From positions 248,001-312,000 of the forward strand of contig NZ_PXUE01000002.1 in assembly GCF_003020585.1 (NCBI RefSeq): a stretch of 64,000 nt of DNA, given 5' to 3'. Below are positions 42,774 to 50,868 of this stretch, piece after piece (the stretch's first letter is position 1; each line of letters starts with the position of its first letter). The DNA comes from Chryseobacterium aurantiacum. Its GTDB lineage: Bacteria; Bacteroidota; Bacteroidia; Flavobacteriales; Weeksellaceae. The translations under genes and the position numbers were made by a program. The notes beneath the pieces were generated by a model. That model ran no database searches and had not been told where the DNA came from. It saw nothing but the letters and a program-made list of their open reading frames with translations.

Positions 42774-43387
42774 TCTGGAGAAACTCCAAGAATAAAATAA
42801 ACTACAGCAATGACACGGGCGAGAATTTCTCTCGCCTGATTTCTGTAGAAACTTTCCGGTTTTGTGACATCCTGCGCATCAAATCCTAGTGCATTCATAT
42901 CATTATTTCTTGCAAAAAATAAGGCACGAAGATTATGATATCCCTGCGAAACGATAATCACATTTTTCTTTTTATACACATCCTTGCAACGAAGAATACT
43001 TTTATAGGTATTGAAACCTTTGGGATCTTCAATGATAATATCTTCAGGAACTCCTTCCTGATAGATCAGATAATTTTTCATGGCAGCAGGTTCATTATAC
43101 CCTTTGCTTTTCTCGCCACTTACAATGATTTTTTTTATTTTCCCGTGATGATAGAGAAGAGATGCGGCATCCATTCTTTTCGTAAAATAAGGATTGGAAA
43201 CTCCGGATCTCATCTTTGGGGAAGTTCCCAATACCAAAGCGATTTCTCTGGGAGGAATTTTGGAAATCTTAGTATAGGTACGTCCATTGGTAAGTCCAAA
43301 AACCCACACATTACAGAAACATATCATTAAAATTCCCATTTCTAATGATATAAAACCTAGATTAAATATGTTCCTAATAATTCTCAA
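42770..43387 (-). CDS. SanA/YdcF-family (DUF218) membrane protein
   Basis: The 205-residue protein has one N-terminal transmembrane helix (about 9-33) and a DUF218 domain: REIALVLGTSPKMRSGVSNP, FTKRMDAASLLYHHGKIKKI, IVSGEKSKGYNEPAAMKNYL, EDPKGFNTYKSILRCKDVYK and VSQGYHNLRALFFARNNDMN. This is the SanA branch, linked in Enterobacteria to envelope permeability; the reaction is unknown. Its start overlaps the stop of the upstream PaaE-like gene by four bases, and its stop overlaps the tamL stop. Confidence 0.9.
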   Translation of the reverse strand: MRIIRNIFNLGFISLEMGILMICFCNVWVFGLTNGRTYTKISKIPPREIALVLGTSPKMRSGVSNPYFTKRMDAASLLYHHGKIKKIIVSGEKSKGYNEPAAMKNYLIYQEGVPEDIIIEDPKGFNTYKSILRCKDVYKKKNVIIVSQGYHNLRALFFARNNDMNALGFDAQDVTKPESFYRNQAREILARVIAVVYFILGVSPD

Positions 43388-44508
43388 CTAAGATCAAAGT
43401 TAAGCTTTATTTTTTTACTTTTCACAATTGACATACAAGCCAGTATATGCCCCTGATTTTCCTCCTTTTCTGTAAGATACTCATTTTCCAACAGTTCCAC
43501 TTCTCCCTCTTCTAAAGAGCATTCACAACTTCCACAGATTCCGGACTTGCATGAATAAGGAACAGGAAACTTTTGAAGCAACAGCTGTTGCAGAATTCTA
43601 TCCTTATTATCAGGAAGTTGAGCTGTATATTTTTTTCCAAGCATAGTAAATTCCACCTCTATATTTTCAATAAGTGGAAATTCTTTTTCTACAGGATAAA
43701 TATCATCATTATATTCTTCAAAAAGTTCAAAATGAATGTTCCTTTTCGGAATACCATGATGGTAACAGGCATTTGCCAGCGTCTTAATCATCTCTCCCTT
43801 TCCACAGATAAGCACTTCATCCACAGCATCCCATATCGTAGATTCCTCATCCGTATCATCCAAATGGAGAATTTGATTGATAATTAGATTTAATTTCTTT
43901 TCATCCAATCTGCCATAGAAAAACTGATCAGCTGTTTTTTCCTGTGAAAAAAAGTAAAAAATCTGTAGCCGGTCCCCACAAGTTCTCGCAAGATTATCCA
44001 ATTGATCCCGATAGATCAGGTCATCTGAGCTTTTATTCCCAAAAAATAAAAACAACCTTGTTCTCTGTTCGTTATGAAGAATATTTTTAAAATGGCTTAA
44101 AATAGGAGTTATTCCAATTCCCGCAGCAAAGGCTACAATTGTTCGGAATTCACTGGGTTTAGATACCAGGGTAAATCTTCCGGATGGTTCACTTATCTGA
44201 AGTTCATCCCCTACATTATAATTCTGAAACAGCTGAAAAGTGTCTCCTTTGGTAGAGTTCACCTTTATTCCCAGACTTATCTTTCCCTCATTGGGAGCTG
44301 AAGTCATTGAATAATCATTAATAACCTCTTTACCATTGGATTGAAATTTAACACTTACAAACTGCCCTGCTTCAAACTTAAAGTTTTCTTTCAAATTCTC
44401 CGGAATATCAAACTCCAGAGAAAAAGTATTTTTGGTCAGCTCTACCTTTTTCGCTATTTTTAACGGATGAAACTGTATAAGTTTCCCTTTATAGATTTGT
44501 TGTTCCAT
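43384..44508 (-). CDS. Ferredoxin-NADP reductase-like flavoprotein with 2Fe-2S domain (PaaE-like)
   Basis: The 374-residue protein has an FAD-binding barrel (NDYSMTSAPNEGKISLGIKV, with the R-x-Y-S-type motif as D-Y-S-M), an NAD(P)H-binding domain (VAFAAGIGITPILSHFKNIL; VLICGKGEMIKTLANACYHH), and a C-terminal plant-type 2Fe-2S ferredoxin (YSCKSGICGSCECSLEEGEV and a fourth cysteine in ILACMS). This is the layout of PaaE and of related electron-transfer reductases. None of the other phenylacetate genes is nearby, so its oxygenase or desaturase partner is unknown. It forms a two-gene leftward unit with the SanA-like gene. Confidence 0.9.
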   Translation of the reverse strand: MEQQIYKGKLIQFHPLKIAKKVELTKNTFSLEFDIPENLKENFKFEAGQFVSVKFQSNGKEVINDYSMTSAPNEGKISLGIKVNSTKGDTFQLFQNYNVGDELQISEPSGRFTLVSKPSEFRTIVAFAAGIGITPILSHFKNILHNEQRTRLFLFFGNKSSDDLIYRDQLDNLARTCGDRLQIFYFFSQEKTADQFFYGRLDEKKLNLIINQILHLDDTDEESTIWDAVDEVLICGKGEMIKTLANACYHHGIPKRNIHFELFEEYNDDIYPVEKEFPLIENIEVEFTMLGKKYTAQLPDNKDRILQQLLLQKFPVPYSCKSGICGSCECSLEEGEVELLENEYLTEKEENQGHILACMSIVKSKKIKLNFDLS

Positions 44509-44526
44509 AACTTCAATTCAAAAATA
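44492..44526. promoter_or_regulatory. Overlapping divergent promoters of paaE-like and tlpA-like genes
   Basis: A minus-strand -7 box TATTTTTG at 44526-44519 lies ten bases before the paaE-like ATG. A plus-strand TAGATTTG at 44492-44499, inside the paaE-like 5' coding region, would start the tlpA-like transcript about 37 bases before its ATG. Both match TAnnTTTG. Confidence 0.55.
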
Positions 44527-44541
44527 GATAAAAAATAATTT

Positions 44542-45102
44542 ATGAAGAAGATAATTTTATCCATGTTAATCCTGACTGCAGTTTACAGTTGCAAAAAAGA
44601 AAGCCCAAATACTGATGGCACTGCCACTACAGACTCTCTTTCTGTAACTCAAAATACAACAGCACAAGGAAGTACATATATTCCCAAAGAACTTTCTCCT
44701 GAAAATGTAGGTCAGCACTTAGCTAAAAGTAACGATACCTTATATGTAACCAACTTTTTTGCAACATGGTGTGGCCCATGTATGAAAGAAATCCCAAGTT
44801 TCAAAAATAAAATGCAGGAATTAAAAGATAAACCTGTAAAGTTCACCTTTGTAAACCTAGATGATAAAAACGACTGGGATACTGCGGTTAAAAACTTCGT
44901 TGTAGAAAATAATCTTGGCGCGAATGTTATTTTGTTGGATGGTCAAAAACTGGATCAGGACTTCTTCTCCAAGAACTTCAAACAATGGGATGGTGGCTCA
45001 ATTCCGTTTACCTTTATGAGAAAAGGAAATCAGACAGATGAATATCTGGGAATGATGACGGAAGAAGTATTGAATTCTAAAATTGATGCTTTTTTAAAGT
45101 AA
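44542..45102 (+). CDS. TlpA-like thioredoxin-fold lipoprotein
   Basis: The 186-residue protein has a lipobox YSC (Cys17), a Thr/Ser-rich linker, and a thioredoxin domain with the active site FFATWCGPCMKE (Cys77 and Cys80) and the cis-proline region GGSIPFTFMRKG. Anchored to a membrane, it would reduce or exchange periplasmic disulfides, for instance for cytochrome maturation or the following transporter. It is 25 bases upstream of the FecCD-type permease on the same strand, so co-transcription is likely; a functional link is not shown. Confidence 0.9.
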   Translation: MKKIILSMLILTAVYSCKKESPNTDGTATTDSLSVTQNTTAQGSTYIPKELSPENVGQHLAKSNDTLYVTNFFATWCGPCMKEIPSFKNKMQELKDKPVKFTFVNLDDKNDWDTAVKNFVVENNLGANVILLDGQKLDQDFFSKNFKQWDGGSIPFTFMRKGNQTDEYLGMMTEEVLNSKIDAFLK

Positions 45103-45127
45103 AAACATACAGAACTCTTTCTGAATA

Positions 45128-46099
45128 ATGTCAAAAAGATTTAAAATCCTGTGTTTATTATTAATAATTGCAATTATTGGAAGTGCAGTCATTAATCTGA
45201 ACACAGGATTTTTGAGTTTAAGCTTACAAGATTTCTTTCAGGATTCCGCACAAAGTCAGATTGCTGAAATCCGCATTAATCGTGTTTTAGTAATGCTGCT
45301 GGCTGGAATTTCAATTCCTACTTCGGGGTTTCTGATGCAGGAATATTTCCAAAATCCATTGGCAGGACCAGATATTTTGGGGATTACATCTGTAGCTAGT
45401 TTATCGGTAGCATTCTACATCTTTTTCTCGCATAATATTCTTCTTCCTGAATTTCTACAGAATAGCTTCCTTAGCTTATCCGCTGTTGGAGGAGGCTTAG
45501 GTCTGATGTTGATTCTCTTATCAATATCCAACAAATTTCAGGATAAGTCCTACCTTATTATTTTTGGATTTTTGGTATCTGCCTTTGCGGGGGCAATAGT
45601 TTCTCTATTACAATTTTACGCTGAAAATCAAAGTCTTAAAAATTATATTTTATGGTCATTTGGTGCTAACAATATGGTCACCAGAAATCAGATCTATGTT
45701 TTATCCGCCTTGTTATTGATAGGATTATTTTTCTGCTTTAAATCTATAAAACCTCTAATTGGAAACTCTCTGGGAACCTCTTATGCACAGAGTTTAGGAG
45801 TTAACTTAAAACAATTAAAACTACTGATCATAGTAGCTTCTTCCCTACTTTCAGCCTCTATTACAGCATTTTTAGGACCTATCCTATTTATCGGGATTAT
45901 TGTCCCTCATTTCTGCCGATTGATCTACAATCCCTCAAAGTTGTGGCAACAGTGGATCCTTAATATGTTTCTGGGAATGTTAATCATGCTGTTTTTCTCA
46001 GTAATTGCTGAAAAAACACAGATCCCATTGAATGTAATAAGCTCTGTATTTGGAATCCCTGTGATTCTTGTGATGCTTTTGAGACAGAATAAAGTGTAA
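45128..46099 (+). CDS. FecCD-family ABC transporter permease
   Basis: The 323-residue membrane protein has about nine to ten helices and the FecCD/BtuC blocks: RINRVLVMLLAGISIPTSGF, LMQEYFQNPLAGPDILGITS (the conserved Q-x-x-x-x-N-P-L-A-x-P-x-x-L-G), WSFGANNM, LGVNLKQLKLLIIVASSLLS and GIIVPHFCRLI. It imports iron-siderophore, heme or cobalamin across the inner membrane. The matching ATPase gene lies 739 bases downstream, with a GxxExxY gene between them. No substrate-binding protein gene is in the window. Confidence 0.93.
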   Translation: MSKRFKILCLLLIIAIIGSAVINLNTGFLSLSLQDFFQDSAQSQIAEIRINRVLVMLLAGISIPTSGFLMQEYFQNPLAGPDILGITSVASLSVAFYIFFSHNILLPEFLQNSFLSLSAVGGGLGLMLILLSISNKFQDKSYLIIFGFLVSAFAGAIVSLLQFYAENQSLKNYILWSFGANNMVTRNQIYVLSALLLIGLFFCFKSIKPLIGNSLGTSYAQSLGVNLKQLKLLIIVASSLLSASITAFLGPILFIGIIVPHFCRLIYNPSKLWQQWILNMFLGMLIMLFFSVIAEKTQIPLNVISSVFGIPVILVMLLRQNKV

Positions 46100-46117
46100 T
46101 CTTTTGTTGGAAAATGC

Positions 46118-46138
46118 AATGACACAAGGTCATTTTTT
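46118..46138 (+). terminator. Weak terminator after the permease gene
   Basis: AATGAC and GTCATT form a 6-bp stem with a 5-base loop, followed by T residues, 18 bases after the permease stop. Confidence 0.55.
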
Positions 46139-46151
46139 GAATTCTAACTTT

Positions 46152-46329
46152 TTAAGACGCAAGAATTTTATCTTCGATAAAATTTAAGAATGTATAGTGT
46201 AAATAACGTATCCCCCAATTAAATATTACACCCCAAGACAGATTTCCCCCTTGCTGAAAATCTTCGATTTTCTTGCGCCTTAAATATATACACAACATAT
46301 AGAAACCTTTGCGCCCTTGCGTTTACCCA
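46152..46329. repeat. Inverted GCGCAAG-type repeats flanking the GxxExxY gene
   Basis: TTAAGACGCAAGAATTTTAT (from 46152) has an inverted relative GATTTTCTTGCGCCTTAA at 46266-46283, each followed or preceded by a small ATCTTCGAT hairpin. A third related word, CTTTGCGCCCTTGCG, lies at 46307-46321 just before the gene. Reiterated TTGCGxC words next to GxxExxY genes are something I have seen in other genomes (recollection, unsearched). Confidence 0.55.
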
Positions 46330-46358
46330 AAAATCATATATTTATAAAAAACACACAA

Positions 46359-46736
46359 ATGACAGAAAATGAATTATCAAAAATCGTTTTTGAAACAGGA
46401 CTAAAAATTCATAAAAAACTTAGAGCAGGTTTATTTGAGTATGTTTATGAAGAATGTCTTTTTTATGAACTAACAAAATCAGGACTTTCAGTAGAAAAGC
46501 AAAAACTACTTCCTATCATTTACGAAGAATTAAGGATTGAAAACGCTTTCAGACTTGATATGATTTTAGAAAATAAATTGATTTTAGAAATAAAAACCGT
46601 TGATTATATAGCTCCAACCCACAAGGCACAACTTTTAACTTATTTAAAAATGACCGGCTGTAAGCTAGGGCTGCTACTTAACTTTCAAGCTGATGTCTTC
46701 AAAAATGGAGTTACAAGGGTGGTAAATGGCCTATAA
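46359..46736 (+). CDS. GxxExxY protein (PD-(D/E)xK nuclease-like)
   Basis: From the ATG at 46359 the 125-residue product carries the defining motif GLFEYVY (residues 24-30) and a nuclease-like core FRLDMILENKLILEIKTVDY, with Asp and E-I-K in the PD-(D/E)xK order, ending in LGLLLNFQADVFKNGVTRVV. A longer frame opens at a TTG at 46317 within the repeat region; the ATG gives the family-typical N-terminus. The function of the family is unknown; it is found as isolated genes in repeats and between conserved genes. Here it separates an ABC permease from its ATPase. Confidence 0.88.
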   Translation: MTENELSKIVFETGLKIHKKLRAGLFEYVYEECLFYELTKSGLSVEKQKLLPIIYEELRIENAFRLDMILENKLILEIKTVDYIAPTHKAQLLTYLKMTGCKLGLLLNFQADVFKNGVTRVVNGL

Positions 46737-46790
46737 ATTCAAAACACATAAAAATTTGATAAACTCAAATTCTGTGAGTACTAAAAACAG

Positions 46791-46798
46791 TATTTTTG
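46791..46798 (+). promoter_or_regulatory. -7 element before the ABC ATPase gene
   Basis: TATTTTTG matches TAnnTTTG and lies 40 bases before the ATPase start, which would let this gene be transcribed separately from the permease. Confidence 0.5.
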
Positions 46799-46838
46799 TA
46801 AAACATTTTGCACCTATTGTGTCTAACAAACTCTCAAT

Positions 46839-47762
46839 ATGCACTTACAAATCAAACAAGCAAATATCGGTTACAATAAAACTTTAATTTCAAATGCTAA
46901 TGCAGGTCTGAAACTTGGAGATGTATGCCTATTGATTGGAAATAACGGTGTCGGAAAAACAACTTTAATTAAATCGATTCTTCATCAGATTCCTCTATTG
47001 GATGGTGAAATTTTGATTAATGGTAAAAATGTAAAAAAACTTTCTGTAAAAGAAATTGCAGAAAATATTGCCATTGTCTTTTCAAAATCAGTCATTCCCC
47101 AGCATTATACGGTTGAAGACCTTATCTCATTGGGAAAATATATCTACTACCCTTTTTATTTCGAACTGAAAAAAGGAGATCGTGATGAAGTGGCGCATAT
47201 TATTGAGGAACTGGATTTGAATCAATACAGATATACATTGCTTAAAAACCTTTCGGATGGAAATCTTCAAAAGGCCTTTATAGGACGGGCCATTACCCAG
47301 AACTCTTCCATTATTATTCTGGACGAGCCAACAACCCATCTTGATGAAAAAAATAAAATCATCATCCTTAAAACGTTGAGAAGATTAGCAAAGGAACAAA
47401 ATAAGCTGATTCTATTTTCTTCCCATGACTGGCGACTGGCCAAGGAATTTGCAGACAAAATCTGGTATGTAAAAAATACAGAGTTGCATACAGGGATTGT
47501 TGAGGATATTTTACTACAACATGATGAACTTACTAACGCTTCATTATTTCAAATACACGAGAATTTTATACCGCCACACATCTCCGCACCCCAGGTTCAG
47601 AAAGAAATGCTCTATTCTTTGCTTCAAAAAAACTTTAAAAAGGACCTTTCTTTCCTGAATTTTGAGTTTCAGCACAACTTTTGGGTAATTACTAATGATT
47701 CTACAAAACACCAATGTGAATCTTTTGAAGAAATCATCAATTTCGTTGTAAACATTTATTAA
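46839..47762 (+). CDS. ABC transporter ATP-binding protein (FecE/BtuD-like)
   Basis: The 307-residue protein has Walker A GNNGVGKTT (residues 34-42), a signature written NLSDGNLQKAFIGRA (LSDGN instead of LSGGQ), Walker B SIIILDEPTTHLD and the switch histidine in LFSSHDWRLAKEF. The C-terminal 90 residues extend beyond the usual FecE length (about 260) and end in a segment (HQCESFEEIINFVVNIY) of unknown role. It should power the FecCD-type permease encoded upstream. The unusual signature residue (Asp for the first Gly) deserves note, though such variants exist in active proteins. Confidence 0.9.
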   Translation: MHLQIKQANIGYNKTLISNANAGLKLGDVCLLIGNNGVGKTTLIKSILHQIPLLDGEILINGKNVKKLSVKEIAENIAIVFSKSVIPQHYTVEDLISLGKYIYYPFYFELKKGDRDEVAHIIEELDLNQYRYTLLKNLSDGNLQKAFIGRAITQNSSIIILDEPTTHLDEKNKIIILKTLRRLAKEQNKLILFSSHDWRLAKEFADKIWYVKNTELHTGIVEDILLQHDELTNASLFQIHENFIPPHISAPQVQKEMLYSLLQKNFKKDLSFLNFEFQHNFWVITNDSTKHQCESFEEIINFVVNIY

Positions 47763-47788
47763 TCTGTAGTTTTCTTTGATTATTTCAC

Positions 47789-47808
47789 ATACTATGCATG
47801 CATAGTAT
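47789..47808. promoter_or_regulatory. Distal 20-bp palindromic operator of the fad MarR gene
   Basis: ATACTATGCATGCATAGTAT is a perfect 20-bp palindrome. A near-identical copy lies 83 bases downstream, at the promoter, so both are probable sites for the MarR protein encoded next. Confidence 0.7.
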
Positions 47809-47871
47809 TATGCTAGTCATATAATTTAATCTATTTATTATCAGCTTATTAACAAAATTTAACGTTAATAA

Positions 47872-47903
47872 ATACTATGCATGCATAATATTTACTAAAT
47901 TTG
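47872..47903 (+). promoter_or_regulatory. Proximal palindromic operator and -7 box of the fad operon
   Basis: 47872-47891 (ATACTATGCATGCATAATAT) differs at one base from the distal palindrome. The -7 box TAAATTTG follows at 47896-47903, so the site covers the spacer between -33 and -7. A bound repressor would exclude polymerase. The start codon of the MarR gene is 21 bases beyond the box. Confidence 0.7.
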
Positions 47904-47924
47904 GGTAAAACCATTAGCGCAAAA

Positions 47925-48380
47925 ATGATGGATAATAATAAGGAAAAAATAGAAAACGTAGATTTAATTTTGAAGCAGACCTGGTTGGCTGTTTCAAAAA
48001 TGTACACAGAACTGGCTCAGGAACATGATTCCACAGCTGTACAAGCCCTCACCCTTCTTAAAATTGATCCCAAGGAAGGAACACGAAGTACCAATCTTGG
48101 ACCCAAGATGGCCATAGAGCCTACTTCCTTAACGAGAATTATCAAACTTCTTGAAGACAACGGATATATTTATAAGGAGAAGACCACCACTGATAAAAGA
48201 GAGGTGATCATTAAACTTACAGATAAGGGCCTAAACTCCAGAAACATGTCTAAGGAAGTAGTCGTCAACTTTAACAAAAAGGTGATGGAAAAGATTGCTC
48301 CCGAGAGATTGGAAACATTTAAGGATGTGATGACGGAGATCATGAAAATAGCCAATGAACTTTTAAATAACAGAAAATAA
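47925..48380 (+). CDS. MarR-family regulator, probable repressor of the beta-oxidation operon
   Basis: The product from ATG 47925 (MMDNNKEKIENVDLILKQTW) is 151 residues. A longer frame starts with TTG at 47901 but overlaps the -7 box, so it is rejected. The winged helix shows GPKMAIEPTSLTRIIKLLED as recognition helix and DKREVIIKLTDKGLNSRNMS as wing (D-K-R-E/x-x-x-x-x-L-T-x-x-G). It lies directly before the fad genes, with two palindromic operators upstream. By analogy to MarR- and TetR-type fatty-acid regulators it may sense acyl-CoA (inference). Confidence 0.88.
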   Translation: MMDNNKEKIENVDLILKQTWLAVSKMYTELAQEHDSTAVQALTLLKIDPKEGTRSTNLGPKMAIEPTSLTRIIKLLEDNGYIYKEKTTTDKREVIIKLTDKGLNSRNMSKEVVVNFNKKVMEKIAPERLETFKDVMTEIMKIANELLNNRK

Positions 48381-48435
48381 ATTATAATGAAACCGTATGG
48401 TTACATACGACCTTATAAAAAATAAAAATTTACAT

Positions 48436-50829
48436 ATGAAAAGAAGAATCAAACATGTAACGGTTCTTGGTTCAGGAATTATGGGTAGCGGTATCGCAGC
48501 TCACTTCGCCAACATCGGTGTGGAAGTGTCACTTTTGGATATTGTCCCTTTTGAATTGACCGAAGCTGAACAGAAAAAAGGTTTGACCAAAGATGATAAG
48601 GTAGTAAGAAACAGAATTGCTACCGAAAACTTTGAAAAGCTTAAAAAAGCCAGCCCTGCACTTCTTTATTCTCCAAAGTTTGCAGACAGAATCAAGGTAG
48701 GAAACTTCGATGATGATTTGCAAAAAATAAAAAATACAGATTGGATCATTGAAGTAGTAGTAGAAAGACTTGATATTAAAAAGTCAGTATATGAAAAGAT
48801 TGAGCAATTCAGAAAACCGGGAACATTAATTTCTTCAAATACATCCGGAATTCCAATCCAATTTTTGACGGAAGGAAGAAGCGATGACTTCAAAAAATAC
48901 TTTGCGGGTACGCACTTCTTCAATCCGGTAAGATATCTTCCTCTTCTAGAAATTATCCCTACAAACGATACAGATCCTGAAATCATTGATTTCTACATGA
49001 ATTATGGAGCTAAATTCTTAGGCAAAACTACCGTTTTAGCAAAGGATACTCCTGCTTTCATCGCTAATAGAATCGGGGTATTCTCTATGATGGATCTTCT
49101 TCATAATGTACAAAAATTAGGACTTACCGTTTCTGATGTAGATAAATTAACAGGTCCTGTAATAGGACGTCCAAAATCTGCAACATTCAGAACAGCTGAC
49201 GTTGTAGGTCTTGATACCTTAGTAATGGTAGCCAATGGAGTTCGCCAGAGCGGTGCAGAAGCCAATGACTTTAATGATGTATTTGCTCTTCCTCCATATA
49301 TCCAGAAAATGATGGATAACAAATGGCTGGGTTCAAAAACTGAGCAAGGTTTCTATAAAAAAGTGAAGAATGCAGAAGGAAAATCTGAAATTCACGGATT
49401 GAATCTTGATACTTTAGAATATGAACTTCAGGGAAAATCATCATTCCCTACTCTAGAATTAACGAAAGCCATCGATAAACCAATTGACAGATTCAAGGTA
49501 TTAATCGGAGGAAAAGATAAAGCAGGTGAATTATACAGAAAATCATTAGGAGCATTATTCGCTTATGTTTCTCATAAAGTTCCTGAAATTTCTGACGAGG
49601 TTTATAAAATTGATGATGCCATGAGAGCCGGTTTCGGATGGGAAAATGGTCCATTTGAGATTTGGGATGCCGTAGGGGTTCAAAAAGGTATTGAATTGGC
49701 TAAAGATGCAGGTTATGAAGTTTCAGACTGGGTAAAAAATGTAGAAACCTTCTATAAAGTGAATGATGAGGGACAAAGCATTTATGTTGATAAAAACTCT
49801 GGAGAGTACAACAAAATCCCTGGTCAGGATGCATTCATTATTCTTGATAATATCAGAAAAAACAAAACACTTTGGAGCAATTCCGGAGCTGCTATTGAAG
49901 ATTTAGGTGATGGTATCATCAACTTCGAGATCCGTTCAAAAATGAACTCTCTTGGAGGCGAAGTTCTTGATGGATTAAACAGAGCAATTGATTTAGCTGA
50001 AAAAGAATACGATGGACTGGTAGTAGGTAACCAAGGTTCTAACTTCTCTGTAGGAGCTAACCTTGCAATGATTCTTATGATGGCTATTGAGCAGGATTGG
50101 GATGATTTAAATATGGCTATTGCTTACTTCCAGAAATCAATGATGAGAGTTCGTTACTCTTCCATTCCTGTTGTAGTTGCTCCTCACGGAATGACTTTAG
50201 GTGGAGGATGCGAAATGACAATGCATGCAGACAGAGTGGTTGCCGCAGCAGAAACTTACATCGGACTGGTAGAAACCGGAGTGGGTGTAATTCCTGGTGG
50301 TGGTGGTACCAAAGAGCTTACCTTAAGAACTTCCAGAGAATTCCACAGTGATGATGTTAAAAATAACAGACTTCGTGAGGCATTCATGAATATCGCAATG
50401 GGTAAAGTAGCTACTTCTGCCTATGAAGCCTACGACATGGGAATCCTTGAAAAAGGTAAAGACATTGTTTCAGTAAGCAAAAACAGACAGATTGCAGAAG
50501 CTAAAAAAGTCGCAAAACTATTAGCAGAACAAGGCTATACTCAACCTATTGAGCAGAAAGTAAAAGTTCTTGGTAAAGACGCTTTAGGAATGTTCTACGT
50601 AGGAACAGATCAAATGCTTACCGGAAACTATATCTCCGCACACGACAAGAAAATTGCAGACAAGCTAGCCAACGTAATGGTAGGTGGAAACTTATCTGAA
50701 CCAACTGTTGTTACCGAACAATATCTATTGAATCTTGAAAGAGAAACATTCTTACAACTTTGTGGAGAAAGAAAAACATTGGAAAGAATTCAGTACATGT
50801 TGCAAAATGGAAAACCGTTAAGAAACTAG
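48436..50829 (+). CDS. 3-hydroxyacyl-CoA dehydrogenase/enoyl-CoA hydratase fusion (FadN-like)
   Basis: From ATG 48436 (MKRRIKHVTVLGSGIMGSGI) the product is 797 residues. The N-terminal half is an NAD-dependent 3-hydroxyacyl-CoA dehydrogenase (G-S-G-I-M-G-S-G Rossmann loop, GTHFFNPVRYLPLLEIIPT, catalytic His in that block). Middle repeats are followed by an enoyl-CoA hydratase/isomerase domain (about 490-700: GLVVGNQGSNFSVGANLAMI; GMTLGGGCEMTMHADRVVAA; GLVETGVGVIPGGGGTKEL, with catalytic Glu residues). This order is that of Bacillus FadN, the reverse of E. coli FadB. An earlier in-frame ATG at 48397 adds 13 atypical residues. It catalyses the two middle steps of beta-oxidation. Confidence 0.93.
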   Translation: MKRRIKHVTVLGSGIMGSGIAAHFANIGVEVSLLDIVPFELTEAEQKKGLTKDDKVVRNRIATENFEKLKKASPALLYSPKFADRIKVGNFDDDLQKIKNTDWIIEVVVERLDIKKSVYEKIEQFRKPGTLISSNTSGIPIQFLTEGRSDDFKKYFAGTHFFNPVRYLPLLEIIPTNDTDPEIIDFYMNYGAKFLGKTTVLAKDTPAFIANRIGVFSMMDLLHNVQKLGLTVSDVDKLTGPVIGRPKSATFRTADVVGLDTLVMVANGVRQSGAEANDFNDVFALPPYIQKMMDNKWLGSKTEQGFYKKVKNAEGKSEIHGLNLDTLEYELQGKSSFPTLELTKAIDKPIDRFKVLIGGKDKAGELYRKSLGALFAYVSHKVPEISDEVYKIDDAMRAGFGWENGPFEIWDAVGVQKGIELAKDAGYEVSDWVKNVETFYKVNDEGQSIYVDKNSGEYNKIPGQDAFIILDNIRKNKTLWSNSGAAIEDLGDGIINFEIRSKMNSLGGEVLDGLNRAIDLAEKEYDGLVVGNQGSNFSVGANLAMILMMAIEQDWDDLNMAIAYFQKSMMRVRYSSIPVVVAPHGMTLGGGCEMTMHADRVVAAAETYIGLVETGVGVIPGGGGTKELTLRTSREFHSDDVKNNRLREAFMNIAMGKVATSAYEAYDMGILEKGKDIVSVSKNRQIAEAKKVAKLLAEQGYTQPIEQKVKVLGKDALGMFYVGTDQMLTGNYISAHDKKIADKLANVMVGGNLSEPTVVTEQYLLNLERETFLQLCGERKTLERIQYMLQNGKPLRN

Positions 50830-50868
50830 AATTTTTTGTAAAATGTAAAAAGTATTAATGTATTCACG

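Noticed and set aside
42935-43330. 131-codon plus-strand frame opposite the SanA-like gene
   Set aside because: Low-complexity Ile/Phe-rich antisense shadow.
43384-44508. Phenylacetate degradation locus
   Set aside because: Only a PaaE-like reductase is present; the catalytic oxygenase subunits and ligase are missing.
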